Assembly (NCBI GenBank): GCA_015229005.1
Contig: JADGCL010000020.1
Location: 1-43,682, forward strand
DNA length: 43,682 nucleotides
Source: Magnetococcales bacterium
GTDB taxonomy: Bacteria; Pseudomonadota; Magnetococcia; Magnetococcales; JADGCL01
Direction: 5' to 3'
Shown here piece after piece: positions 17,854 through 25,649 of this stretch. Below the pieces are notes generated by a model, which saw only the letters and a list, made by a program, of their open reading frames with translations, made no database searches and was not told where the DNA came from. The position numbers were made by a program, and so were the translations under genes. Positions within the stretch are counted from its first letter, which is position 1. Every line of letters starts with the position of its first letter.

Positions 17854-17882
17854 TTGACGGGTAAACCGGATTGCCTTATATT
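17854..17882 (+). promoter_or_regulatory. Promoter of small RNA copy 3
   Basis: -35 TTGACG (17854-17859), 17-base spacer, -10 TATATT (17877-17882). Start predicted near 17890. Confidence 0.77.
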
Positions 17883-17889
17883 CACAGAT

Positions 17890-17959
17890 AGAAGCTTGGT
17901 GGCGCCCGGTCTGGGTCCCCCCCCTATAAACCCGGGTCAGGTGCCACCAAGTCTCTCAG
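17890..17959 (+). ncRNA. Putative small RNA, hairpin family copy 3
   Basis: Outer helix 17895-17906 with 17940-17951 (12 bp, one G-U pair), inner helix CUGGGU/ACCCGG (17911-17916 with 17930-17935, one U-G pair), loop of eight C (17917-17924) then UAUAA. UCUCUC follows. Its 3' arm overlaps the last codons of the convergent ArdA-like gene (stop at 17937), so the RNA is also antisense to that messenger's end. Confidence 0.68.
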
Positions 17960-18512
17960 TGTCTGGATCATCGGGTTTCCAGTCCGCGCCTCCGCTTCCC
18001 TTCTCTCTCTTCCCCGTTTCCTCACGAAAGACTACCCATTCCATCTCCTCGAAGTGGAAGACGATCAGTTTCCCCGTGACCAGCCAGTCGGAGGCCATTC
18101 GCTCCCAATCGATATAACGGGCAAAGGCCTCCGGGAGTGCGGTAAGTTGCCCGTTCAGTTGCAGCCGCTCTTCCAAGGCATCGGCCACGGCCCCGGCAAG
18201 CAGGTCCAACTCGGGCCGGACCCGCAGTCCCTCTTCCAGGCCCAGGCCGGCCAGGGCCACCAGGTAGTGGAGACCGGCCCTGCCGTATTGGTTCAGTTTC
18301 CTGATCTCTTCGAACCACAGAAGGATCGATGCCTCATCGATCCCGAGGGAAGCGAACAATTCCTGACGGGGACCTGCCAGGTACTTCAACTCGCAGACGG
18401 GATTGCCCAATTCGGTATACTTGTCCAACCACTCGGAATAGGTGTGAAAAAAGAAGGCCTCGTCCGGCGACGCCGCAGGGATGGCCTGAAGAATCTCTTC
18501 CCGATGTTTCAC
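17937..18512 (-). CDS. Small protein, possibly ArdA-like antirestriction domain
   Basis: 191 residues, acidic. The segment LPEAFARYIDWERMASDWLV (about residues 125-145) resembles the C-terminal signature of ArdA-type antirestriction proteins, which mimic DNA to inhibit type I restriction enzymes. The N-terminal half (AFFFHTYSEWLDKYTELGNP) is not a clear match, so this is only a suggestion. The tail after residue 165 is charged and repetitive, and the last codons come from the third small-RNA hairpin read backwards, hinting that the reading frame was extended into that sequence. The start is a GTG at 18510-18512 with GGAGG five bases upstream. It lies 47 bases downstream of zapE on the same strand. 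Confidence 0.55.
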   Translation of the reverse strand: MKHREEILQAIPAASPDEAFFFHTYSEWLDKYTELGNPVCELKYLAGPRQELFASLGIDEASILLWFEEIRKLNQYGRAGLHYLVALAGLGLEEGLRVRPELDLLAGAVADALEERLQLNGQLTALPEAFARYIDWERMASDWLVTGKLIVFHFEEMEWVVFREETGKREKGSGGADWKPDDPDTERLGGT

Positions 18513-18559
18513 TCCTGCCTCCCAACGGAGCCGCGAAAATCCACCCTGGGACCAGGGGA

Positions 18560-19885
18560 TCAGGTGGGAAAGATTCGCGTCAACTCATGGATACGCGAAA
18601 CCGTTCGCTGAAAAGCAAATGCCGCCGGTCCGGATGGACAGATGGCATCCAACTCCAGATCGCTGAAGAGTCGGAACGGAATGCGCCCTTCATAGAGGAG
18701 GTCGACCATCACCACAAAACGCATGGCAGCATCGGCATTATCGCCGCCCAGTTTCGGGACTCCCGACACGATCACCGCCCGCGCCTGACGACTGAGATCC
18801 ATGTACTCGGCCGGCCCCAGAGCCCGGTGACAGAGATCCTCGAAGGCAAACCAGAAGACGCCCGCCTCGGCCCCCAGACAATTCACGCTCACCCGGTTGA
18901 AGTGCCACTCCCCAGGGGTCGGCGGCTGGAGACTCAATTCCAGGAAAAGGGCCTCGGCATCGCCCCCGAGATCACTCACCGGATCGGTGTGTTGACGCCG
19001 CCAATCGGCTCCCTGGGCCAGGTCCAGTTCATGAACGTGACGCTTCAGAATCCGCAACAGGGGCAGAAAACTGTCGCGGTTGAGCCCATCATGGAACAGA
19101 TCGTCAGCGGCCCAGTTGCTGGTGGTACAGACCGTCACCCCACACCGGAAAAGGGCCTGCATCGTCCTGCCAAGGAGAATGGCGTCACCGATATTGGTGA
19201 CATAGAACTCGTCGAAACAGAGGAGCCGCGCCCCGGCAGCGATGTCGCTTGCGATCTGCAGCACCCGGTCCACCCCTGGGCCAGGCTTCGCCGAGTGCAT
19301 CCGATCGTGCAATTCCTCCATGAAAGGGTGAAAATGGACCCGCCTCTTCTCGGGAAAATCAGACCCATCGAAGACCAGTTGCATCAACATCGACTTGCCG
19401 CGACCCACGGTCCCGAACATGTAGAGCCCCCGGGGCGGTGGTTCGGCATCGGCATATTGCCACACCGTGACCCCACGCCAGGGGGCCCGGCGAACTTCCC
19501 GCGACAACTCCCGAACCAAGGCATCGAGCGCCGGCATGATCGCCTGCTGGTCCGGATCCGGCCGCAACTCCCCGACCCGGAGCTTCTCTCGATAGAGCGC
19601 GGAGGGGTACCGCCAGCCTGGCGGGAGCGGCTGCAAGTCCCCTTCCGCCGCACCAGCCCCCCCCTCACCCAGCCGGGAATCCTCTCCCGCAGAAGAGGAT
19701 TCCTCCGCCAATCCCCGTCGTTGCCTCTCCTCACTGTTGGAAGGACCGCTCGCACACGAGGAGGAGTCCCGCCCTGATCGCCCGTCCCGCGTCCGACACC
19801 GGCACTTCAAAAGCGCCAAACCACTCAGGAACGCGGCCAATATGGCCAGTACCCCCGGAACATTGTTCGATACGGCTGCAATCAC
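18560..19885 (-). CDS. zapE: Cell division ATPase ZapE (AFG1-like), with N-terminal membrane segment
   Basis: ZapE is an AFG1-type ATPase that associates with FtsZ at constriction. The core (about residues 95-440) shows PLPPGWRYPSALYREKLR, Walker A GTVGRGKSML near residue 162, HFHPFMEELHDRMH, Walker B LLCFDEFYV near 223, TSNWAADDLFHDGLNRDSFLP and FEDLCHRALGPAEYMDL, all typical. I chose the GTG at 19883-19885 because GGAGGT stands seven bases upstream; the frame stays open to a GTG at 19957 that lacks a ribosome site. The resulting 441 residues are longer than usual ZapE (about 370). The extra N-terminus has a hydrophobic stretch, NNVPGVLAILAAFLSGLALL, likely a membrane anchor, then a polar linker. 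A membrane-tethered form is unusual and worth noting. Confidence 0.88.
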   Translation of the reverse strand: MIAAVSNNVPGVLAILAAFLSGLALLKCRCRTRDGRSGRDSSSCASGPSNSEERQRRGLAEESSSAGEDSRLGEGGAGAAEGDLQPLPPGWRYPSALYREKLRVGELRPDPDQQAIMPALDALVRELSREVRRAPWRGVTVWQYADAEPPPRGLYMFGTVGRGKSMLMQLVFDGSDFPEKRRVHFHPFMEELHDRMHSAKPGPGVDRVLQIASDIAAGARLLCFDEFYVTNIGDAILLGRTMQALFRCGVTVCTTSNWAADDLFHDGLNRDSFLPLLRILKRHVHELDLAQGADWRRQHTDPVSDLGGDAEALFLELSLQPPTPGEWHFNRVSVNCLGAEAGVFWFAFEDLCHRALGPAEYMDLSRQARAVIVSGVPKLGGDNADAAMRFVVMVDLLYEGRIPFRLFSDLELDAICPSGPAAFAFQRTVSRIHELTRIFPT

Positions 19886-19988
19886 GACCCGGACCTCCGT
19901 GTTTCCGCTTTCCCGAGCGGTCACCCGCTTCCCCCCCCGGACCTCCCCAAAGCCCACCTGAAATCAGGACAGGCAATTTCGGGGCCGC

Positions 19989-20780
19989 TCATGACCGCGT
20001 TCGACCTCGCCTCCAGAAGCCTAACGCGAACAACACCGCCGCCGCCAGGACAATGGCGGGTCCAGCCGGAAGATCCCACTGCCCGGAGGCCGAAAGTCCC
20101 AGGGCAACACTCACCACCCCCAACAGAGAGGCCAACACCGCCATCTGCTCGGGACTCCCCGAAAAGAGTCGGGCTGTCGCCGGGGGAATGATCATCAAGG
20201 CCGTCGTCAAGAGGATCCCCACCACCTTCATCGCCACCGCGATCAAGACCGCGATCAAAATCAGGATCAGCAGCCGCAGGCGGTCAACCGGCACGCCCTC
20301 AGCCCTGGCCAGTTCCTCATGGAGCGTCATGGACAGCAACGGGTTCCAGAAGTATCCCAGGATCAGAAGAAGTCCCAGGGCAACCCCCCAGATCAGGGCG
20401 ATATCGCCAGCGGATACCGCCAGGATATCGCCGAAAAGAAAGGCGAAGAGGTCCACCCTGAGCCAGGTCATGAATCCCAGGATCACCAGCCCGAGCGCAA
20501 GCGATCCATGGGCCAGGATCCCCAACAGCGTGTCGTCGGCCAGCGATCCCCCTCGCTGCAGGCGCGCCAGCAAGAGCGCCATGAGCAGGACGACCCCCAG
20601 AACGCAGAGGAGCGGCGGCCACCCCATGGCGAAACCCAGGGCAAGCCCCAGGAGTCCCCCATGCGCCATGGTCTCTCCGAGGTAGGCCAGGCGGCGCCAG
20701 ACCACAAAACACCCCAGCGGCCCCGCGATCAGGGCAACACCCACCCCGGCAAACCAGGCCCTCAAGATGAAATCTTCCAT
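19989..20780 (-). CDS. znuB: ZnuB-type zinc/manganese ABC transporter permease
   Basis: 263 residues with about eight hydrophobic segments, the normal size of ABC-3 family permeases that import zinc or manganese together with a periplasmic binding protein (ZnuA) and ATPase (ZnuC). Motifs include WRRLAYLGETMAHGGLLG near the N-terminus, GDILAVSAGDIALIWG, and the coupling-helix region EELARAEGVPVDRLRLLIL followed by VGILLTTALMIIPPATARL. The ATG at 20778-20780 has GGAGG about 13 bases upstream. Neither znuA nor znuC is adjacent, so partners must be encoded elsewhere or lost. A run of 17 C (17 G on the coding strand) lies 64 bases upstream in its likely promoter region. Confidence 0.9.
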   Translation of the reverse strand: MEDFILRAWFAGVGVALIAGPLGCFVVWRRLAYLGETMAHGGLLGLALGFAMGWPPLLCVLGVVLLMALLLARLQRGGSLADDTLLGILAHGSLALGLVILGFMTWLRVDLFAFLFGDILAVSAGDIALIWGVALGLLLILGYFWNPLLSMTLHEELARAEGVPVDRLRLLILILIAVLIAVAMKVVGILLTTALMIIPPATARLFSGSPEQMAVLASLLGVVSVALGLSASGQWDLPAGPAIVLAAAVLFALGFWRRGRTRS

Positions 20781-20843
20781 GGGATCGATCCTACCTCCCG
20801 CCTGATCCGCCGTCCGCCACTACCCCGCCCCCCCTTCCCAAAA

Positions 20844-20860
20844 CCCCCCCCCCCCCCCCC
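20844..20860 (+). repeat. Homopolymer run of 17 C
   Basis: Seventeen consecutive C on the plus strand, between the znuB start and the end of the sugar-phosphate transferase gene. Such tracts change length by slipped-strand mispairing; the tract lies where a znuB promoter would be expected. A sequencing length error is also possible. Confidence 0.8.
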
Positions 20861-20988
20861 GGTGATCAAAGGGAGTCAGTCTACTCCATTCCCCGGGGTC
20901 GAGTATACATCATTTTGCCATTCCGACCGAACCGACCCTTCCGACCTGATCAACCAGGCAGTACTCCGGCGGAGACCCGGGAAAGGCG

Positions 20989-22422
20989 TCATTTTGCCAT
21001 CCCAGCCGAACCGCCCCTGTCTCTCGGCCCTTCCACCCCCCTCCCAAAAAGGACTACCTCCACCGACAGGACCAGAACCAGGAGGTCCAAAAAGAAACTT
21101 TGATTCTTTACATAATACAGATCGTACTTCAGCTTTTCCGCCGCATCCGCATCCGAGGCCCCGTACCCGTAGCTGATCTGGGCCCAGCCGGTGATCCCTG
21201 GCTTCACCCGGAGACGCTCCGCATAAAAGGGGATCTTGCGTCGCAGGGGTTCAACGAACTCCGGACGTTCGGGACGTGGCCCGACCAGGCTCATCTCGCC
21301 CCGAAGGACGTTAAAAAACTGCGGAAGCTCATCGATCCGGGAGGCCCGGATGAAGCGCCCCACCCGCGTCACCCGCGCATCCCCTCGGGAGACCCACCTG
21401 GCCACCCCATCCTTCTCGGCATCGGCGTACATGCTCCGGAATTTGAGGACGGTAAATATTTTCCCCCCATACCCCACCCGCCTCTGTGCGTAGAAAACCG
21501 GCCTGCCGCTCTCGACCAGGATCGCCAGAGCGGTGAAGAGCATGAGCGGCCAGGTCAGGGAGAGGAGCAGCAGGCTGATGACGACATCAAACACCTTCTT
21601 CGAGGCCGCCCGAACCGGACCGGGACCAACCCCATCGGCGTTGAAGATCCACCATTGGGCATCCAGGATCTCCATGTCAATGACCCGATCCTCCCGTTCG
21701 AAAAAGGCCAGAAGATCGAGAATCCTCACCCCATTGGACTTGCAGGTCATGATGTCACTCATGTACATCGCCGACAATGGCTCGTCGGTCGCCACCACCA
21801 CCTCGTCGACCATCAGGCGGGCAACACACTCCGCCAGATCTTCTCCCCCCTCGAGAAGTTGTTGCCGGGGGACCGCCTCCGGACAGCCCGCCACCGGCCA
21901 GAAACCGAGGATGAGGTGATCGGTCCGAGCCCGCTGCGACCGCTCCCACACCAGGCGGGCGTTGTTGCCGGTGCCGATAACCAATACCCGCCGCTTCAGG
22001 TTGGCCACATCAAAAATATGATGAATGAAGAACCAACGTACCAGCAACACCCCCGCCCAGGCCAGAGTGAGGGTATACCCAAACGAGCCGCGTCCTATCA
22101 AAAGATCGGGAAAAACGTAGAACTGAAGACTGATCGCCACCAGACCGATGATGAAGCTCAGGGTGACATTCAACACCTCACCAGTGAACCCATCAACCAT
22201 GACCCGCTGGTAACGACCGGTCGCGGCCATGCTGACCACCATCACCAGCGCGAAGAACACGGCCCGCGGAAAGAGTACCTCGACAAGACCCGCCTCCAGG
22301 TCGGAGAAACCCGAAAAGCGGATCCCCACGCCCGCGTAGACCGCCCCGAAAAACAGAGCGGCCTCAAGGACGACCAAAAAGACCGACCACCGTGAGATAT
22401 AATGCCTGAATATCCGTATCAT
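20989..22422 (-). CDS. Polyprenyl sugar-phosphate transferase (exopolysaccharide initiating glycosyltransferase)
   Basis: This family transfers a hexose-1-phosphate to undecaprenyl phosphate at the inner membrane, starting a polysaccharide repeat unit. Four to five N-terminal membrane helices (about residues 10-140) are followed by a CoA-binding-like Rossmann segment (RRVLVIGTGNNARLVWE), another helix (VVISLLLLSLTWPLMLF) and the catalytic domain KFRSMYADAE, SRIDELPQFFNVLRGEMSLVGPRPERPEF and RVKPGITGWAQ. The frame is open to an ATG at 22470, but that codon lies in a repeat hairpin without a ribosome site. The ATG at 22420-22422 has GGAGGGG just upstream and starts MIRIFRHYISRWS, typical of the EpsB/exosortase-associated type, giving 477 residues. 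The last 24 bases, including the stop, are echoed at 20911-20933. Confidence 0.92.
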   Translation of the reverse strand: MIRIFRHYISRWSVFLVVLEAALFFGAVYAGVGIRFSGFSDLEAGLVEVLFPRAVFFALVMVVSMAATGRYQRVMVDGFTGEVLNVTLSFIIGLVAISLQFYVFPDLLIGRGSFGYTLTLAWAGVLLVRWFFIHHIFDVANLKRRVLVIGTGNNARLVWERSQRARTDHLILGFWPVAGCPEAVPRQQLLEGGEDLAECVARLMVDEVVVATDEPLSAMYMSDIMTCKSNGVRILDLLAFFEREDRVIDMEILDAQWWIFNADGVGPGPVRAASKKVFDVVISLLLLSLTWPLMLFTALAILVESGRPVFYAQRRVGYGGKIFTVLKFRSMYADAEKDGVARWVSRGDARVTRVGRFIRASRIDELPQFFNVLRGEMSLVGPRPERPEFVEPLRRKIPFYAERLRVKPGITGWAQISYGYGASDADAAEKLKYDLYYVKNQSFFLDLLVLVLSVEVVLFGRGVEGPRDRGGSAGMAK

Positions 22423-22449
22423 ACCCCTCCGACCGCGATTCAGGCCCTG

Positions 22450-22490
22450 CCAGACTGTTGAAAAGTCCATCCACGGACTTGTTCAACCCG
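22450..22490 (+). repeat. First-hairpin fragment of the multi-hairpin repeat
   Basis: CAGACTGTTGAAAAGTCCATCCACGGACTTGTTCAAC repeats the first hairpin of the element that follows at 22533. It provides the false upstream ATG of the sugar-phosphate transferase gene. Confidence 0.65.
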
Positions 22491-22532
22491 GAGAGACAAA
22501 ACCAGATCTTCGCCTCTCCTCGCCAGACTTAA

Positions 22533-22685
22533 CAGCCTGTCGCAAAAGTCCAACCATGGACTTTTGCAACCCGGAAAGGCAAAACGTGGTTTTGCCTTTT
22601 CTTCCAAATTCAACGGGTTACACCATCCCGTTGAATTTTGCCGGCCATCCCTGGAAGGCTCTGCCCGTTTATCAACGGGCTGCCA
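22533..22685 (+). repeat. Multi-hairpin intergenic repeat, copy B (best preserved)
   Basis: Four successive hairpins: GCAAAAGTCC/GGACTTTTGC (from 22542), AAGGCAAAAC-GTG-GTTTTGCCTT, CAAATTCAACGGG/CCCGTTGAATTT with a 9-base loop, and GCCCGTT-TATC-AACGGGC. It matches the element at 8119-8270 (opposite orientation) over its whole length. It sits between the O-glycosylation ligase and the sugar-phosphate transferase, within the 405-base gap 22423-22827 of the polysaccharide block. Bases 22690-22827 hold nothing else I recognise. Confidence 0.85.
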
Positions 22686-22827
22686 TCCCCGCCGGCTTGT
22701 CGATCATGACCTCCAGGAACTCTTTCAACAAACCGGCAGTCCTGATGCTACATCTCTCCAAGCGTCGCCTTCAATCCGATATGGGCACCCATGGATTGTT
22801 TTAATTAATATCGGCATGTTACGCATG

Positions 22828-24255
22828 TTACTGACGGGTCCCGGCAGCCACTCCTGACGATAACGGCACCCGACCCGGTCGGCTCTCCAGAGTCCGATCC
22901 AGTCTCGCAGGCCAGGTATAGCGCCTGAGTCCAGGATGGCGTCTTGTGGACGAGGCACCAGGCTGGTCTCGGCCCAGAACTTCCTCACGAGAATCTGCGG
23001 GTTCCTCACTCAAAGCCTTACTGATAACAACATTAGTCATTACAAGCATCGTCAAATAATGATAAGGCAAATCGAAATAAGCCAGTCCCAAGAACGCACC
23101 CGAGGTCCCGTAACCGACCAAAGACAGTTGCAGATACGCTGACAGGGAATCCGCCCATTTCAAATCAGGCCGTCCGCGCACCATACGAATAGTCTTCATG
23201 CCAAGACGAAAAGAATTCAGAAACAGAAGGGCAAACAAGACAATACCGATGTATCCCTGCTCCCCAATGATCTCAAAATAAATGCTGTGGGAATCCTGAA
23301 AATGTTGCGCCTTCGGTGTGTAATGCATATAAACCGGCTTCGAAAAAGTCCGGAAACCGCCGCCCACCACCCTATCCTTGGCTACGGCCATCGCCAGATC
23401 CCAGGCCGCCAGCCGGCCCGTGACCGATTTATCCTCGAGGATGGTCGCATTCTCGTCGAACATCCCTTCCATCCTGTGGTGCCACTTGTCCGGCATGATG
23501 CCCCACATGATGAAAGCTGCCGCAAGAAAGAGGGTGCCGCGCAAAATTTTACCGCGGTTGCGCAACCAGTAAAAGCTCCCCAGTACCCCCAGCCCCAGGA
23601 ATCCTCCCCGCGAGTAACTGCCGGCCACCGAGACTATGGAGGTCAGCATCATGGACAGGATCATCATCCGAATCCAGCGATTGGCGTGACATTGATAAAG
23701 ATAGCCCATCAGTGGGATGGTCATGATCAGGGCAAGGGCCAAATCGTTGTTGTCGGCAATGAAACTGCTCGGAGGCCCAAATACACGATAGGCGCCACCG
23801 GTCGTAATCGTAAAAATCCCACCCTTCATTCCCCAAAATCCGACCGAAACGACAATAACCCAAGCCAGACGATTCAACCACTCCTTTTCAGTCATAAGAA
23901 TAAAGGTACTGACGACCATCAATTGGATCTTTATGAACCGCTCCCAACTCTGCCAGGCATACGTCGGATTCAACGAGGTCCAAGTGGTTATGGTAACCCA
24001 GACCACAAAAAGAAACCACAAGATCGTCACCGCATTCATCGGAATGCGAATCCGCACATGCTTCGAGAAGAGGATCCCCAGAAGAGTGGCCAGAGCAATA
24101 AAATAATTGAAGCGAAACTCGTAAGCAAAACTCCAAGTCAACCGGTGGGGGTTCATGTAGCTGATCCAGGCCCAGATCAAAAGCCCCCATTGCGGACGCA
24201 CCAGGGTGACGGGAATCATGCCGAAAACGAAAAGAGTCAGAAAAAGATCGCGCAT
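22828..24255 (-). CDS. O-antigen ligase-like protein, exosortase-A-system-associated O-glycosylation ligase type
   Basis: 475 residues with about ten membrane helices, of the Wzy/WaaL polymerase-ligase class. The N-terminus (MRDLFLTLFVFGMIPVTLVR, then PQWGLLIWAWISYMNPHRLTW) is the hallmark of the putative O-glycosylation ligases that accompany exosortase-A/PEP-CTERM polysaccharide loci. A large periplasmic loop around residues 250-330 holds GRLAAWDLAMAVAKDRVVGGGF and HFQDSHSIYFEIIGEQGYIG, the usual ligase signature. The C-terminal 50 residues are charged and not conserved. The ATG is at 24253-24255 with no strong ribosome site. It is followed by the initiating transferase and preceded by a glycosyltransferase 67 bases upstream, all on the minus strand. 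Codon use is slightly more AT-rich than its neighbours. The exosortase gene itself is not in the window. Confidence 0.9.
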   Translation of the reverse strand: MRDLFLTLFVFGMIPVTLVRPQWGLLIWAWISYMNPHRLTWSFAYEFRFNYFIALATLLGILFSKHVRIRIPMNAVTILWFLFVVWVTITTWTSLNPTYAWQSWERFIKIQLMVVSTFILMTEKEWLNRLAWVIVVSVGFWGMKGGIFTITTGGAYRVFGPPSSFIADNNDLALALIMTIPLMGYLYQCHANRWIRMMILSMMLTSIVSVAGSYSRGGFLGLGVLGSFYWLRNRGKILRGTLFLAAAFIMWGIMPDKWHHRMEGMFDENATILEDKSVTGRLAAWDLAMAVAKDRVVGGGFRTFSKPVYMHYTPKAQHFQDSHSIYFEIIGEQGYIGIVLFALLFLNSFRLGMKTIRMVRGRPDLKWADSLSAYLQLSLVGYGTSGAFLGLAYFDLPYHYLTMLVMTNVVISKALSEEPADSREEVLGRDQPGASSTRRHPGLRRYTWPARLDRTLESRPGRVPLSSGVAAGTRQ

Positions 24256-24322
24256 CGATCACAAACACCCCGCTACCCGGACACCGGGCGGTCAAGATCA
24301 CGAGAACATGGAGACAGTTCCC

Positions 24323-25525
24323 TCACCCGATGCCCCGGCCATAAACCTCACGATACCGATCGACGCTGATACGCCAGTTGCGCTCGCAAACCACATACCG
24401 GCGCGCCTCCTCCCCGATCTCCCGCCAGCGGTCGCGGTCCTGGAGCACTCCCTCCAGACAACTGTCAAACGCCGGACCATCCCCTGCGGCAAAGAGAAAC
24501 CCGTTCCGTCCATGCTCGATCAGCTCCCGATGCCCACCCACATCCGACGCCACCACCACCTTGCCGCAGGCCATGGCCTCCAGGGGCTTCAGAGGGGTGA
24601 CCAATTCCGTCAAACGCATCGAGAGCCGGGGGAAGACGAAGATATCCACCACCCCATGCAAGCGCCTGGCCTCTTCATGTGAGACCCGACCGACATCGAT
24701 CACCCGCCCGGCCAGGTCCGCCTCCCCAAGCCGGCGCCTGACCGCGCCCGCCTCCGGGCCACCGCCAGCGAGGAGGAGGAACACCTCCGGGTGCCGTTTC
24801 ATTAAGAGAGGCATCCTCTCCAGAAGAAAAGAAAGCCCCTCGTAGCCATAGAACGAGCCCAGAAAGCCCAGCACCACCTTGCCGGCAACCCCCAACCGCT
24901 CCAAAAGGAGCGGGTCGGGCGGCTCACCATAGGGAAAATCGTCAGGTTCGACGCCATTGGGGATCACCGTGACCTTGGCCTCGGGGATTCCCCGGGAGAG
25001 GATTTCCCGCTTCAGTCCCTCACAGATGGTGGTCACCTCCCGGGCCCGGCGGAGGACCCGGCTTTCCAGGAGGCGGCTGAGTCGGTAGCGCACTCCCCAG
25101 GCGCGGCCTGTCCCGTGGCTCGCCGCCGCGTCTTCCCACAATGCCCTGATCTCGTAGACCACCGGAATCCCCAAACGCCGACCGACACGGATGGCGGCCT
25201 CTCCATTCAGGGCCGGGGAATGGGCGTGGATAAGATCGGGTCGGAGCTGCCGGGCCACCGATTCCAGACGCCGGGACAGAGCGGAAACGACCGCAAGATG
25301 CCGGAGCAGGGGTTGCGCCGCAAGCCACCCCCGGGGAGAGGGTGTACGAAAAAAGTGCCACCCGCCGACATGCTCCTCGAAGAGGGAACCGCTGTCGTGT
25401 TTGGGACCGGTCAACTGCCAGGTTTCCCACCCCATTTGCCGCTGCCGCCGCAAGATGGCCAGGGTTCGGTAGGTATAGCCGCTCGCGAGTGGCAGGGAGT
25501 GGTCGAGAACATGGAGAACTTGCAC
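24323..25525 (-). CDS. Glycosyltransferase family 4, exosortase-A-associated type
   Basis: 400 residues, two Rossmann domains of the GT-B fold. It adds a sugar from a nucleotide donor during polysaccharide assembly on the cytoplasmic face. The opening VLHVLDHSLPLASGYTYRTL and the following GWETWQLTGPKH are diagnostic of the glycosyltransferases found with exosortase-A loci. PDLIHAHSPALNGEAA, VIPNGVEPDDFP, FLGSFYGYEGLSFLLE and TPLKPLEAMACGKVVVASDVGG (donor-binding Glu) complete the fold. The start is GTG at 25523-25525. It lies 67 bases before the ligase gene and 124 bases after the large composite gene, all minus strand, so a common transcript is likely. Confidence 0.92.
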   Translation of the reverse strand: MQVLHVLDHSLPLASGYTYRTLAILRRQRQMGWETWQLTGPKHDSGSLFEEHVGGWHFFRTPSPRGWLAAQPLLRHLAVVSALSRRLESVARQLRPDLIHAHSPALNGEAAIRVGRRLGIPVVYEIRALWEDAAASHGTGRAWGVRYRLSRLLESRVLRRAREVTTICEGLKREILSRGIPEAKVTVIPNGVEPDDFPYGEPPDPLLLERLGVAGKVVLGFLGSFYGYEGLSFLLERMPLLMKRHPEVFLLLAGGGPEAGAVRRRLGEADLAGRVIDVGRVSHEEARRLHGVVDIFVFPRLSMRLTELVTPLKPLEAMACGKVVVASDVGGHRELIEHGRNGFLFAAGDGPAFDSCLEGVLQDRDRWREIGEEARRYVVCERNWRISVDRYREVYGRGIG

Positions 25526-25649
25526 GGGACCGGATCACCGCTATCCTGGGCCAGAGGGAGGGGGGGCATTCTACTCCAACTCTCTTCCGAATTGGAGAAA
25601 ATTCCCCTTGCCGGAGTATCGGGTACCGCTCGCTCCACCCGCACCCAGG

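Noticed and set aside
17142..17959. The three hairpin units as a transposable element or 6S RNA
   Set aside because: Each has a separate promoter with unrelated spacer sequence of equal length and no terminal inverted repeats beyond the RNA helix; the RNA is far shorter than 6S RNA and lacks its large central bubble.
22423..22470. Upstream ATG of the sugar-phosphate transferase at 22470
   Set aside because: It lies in a hairpin of the dispersed repeat and has no ribosome site; the ATG at 22422 has GGAGGGG.
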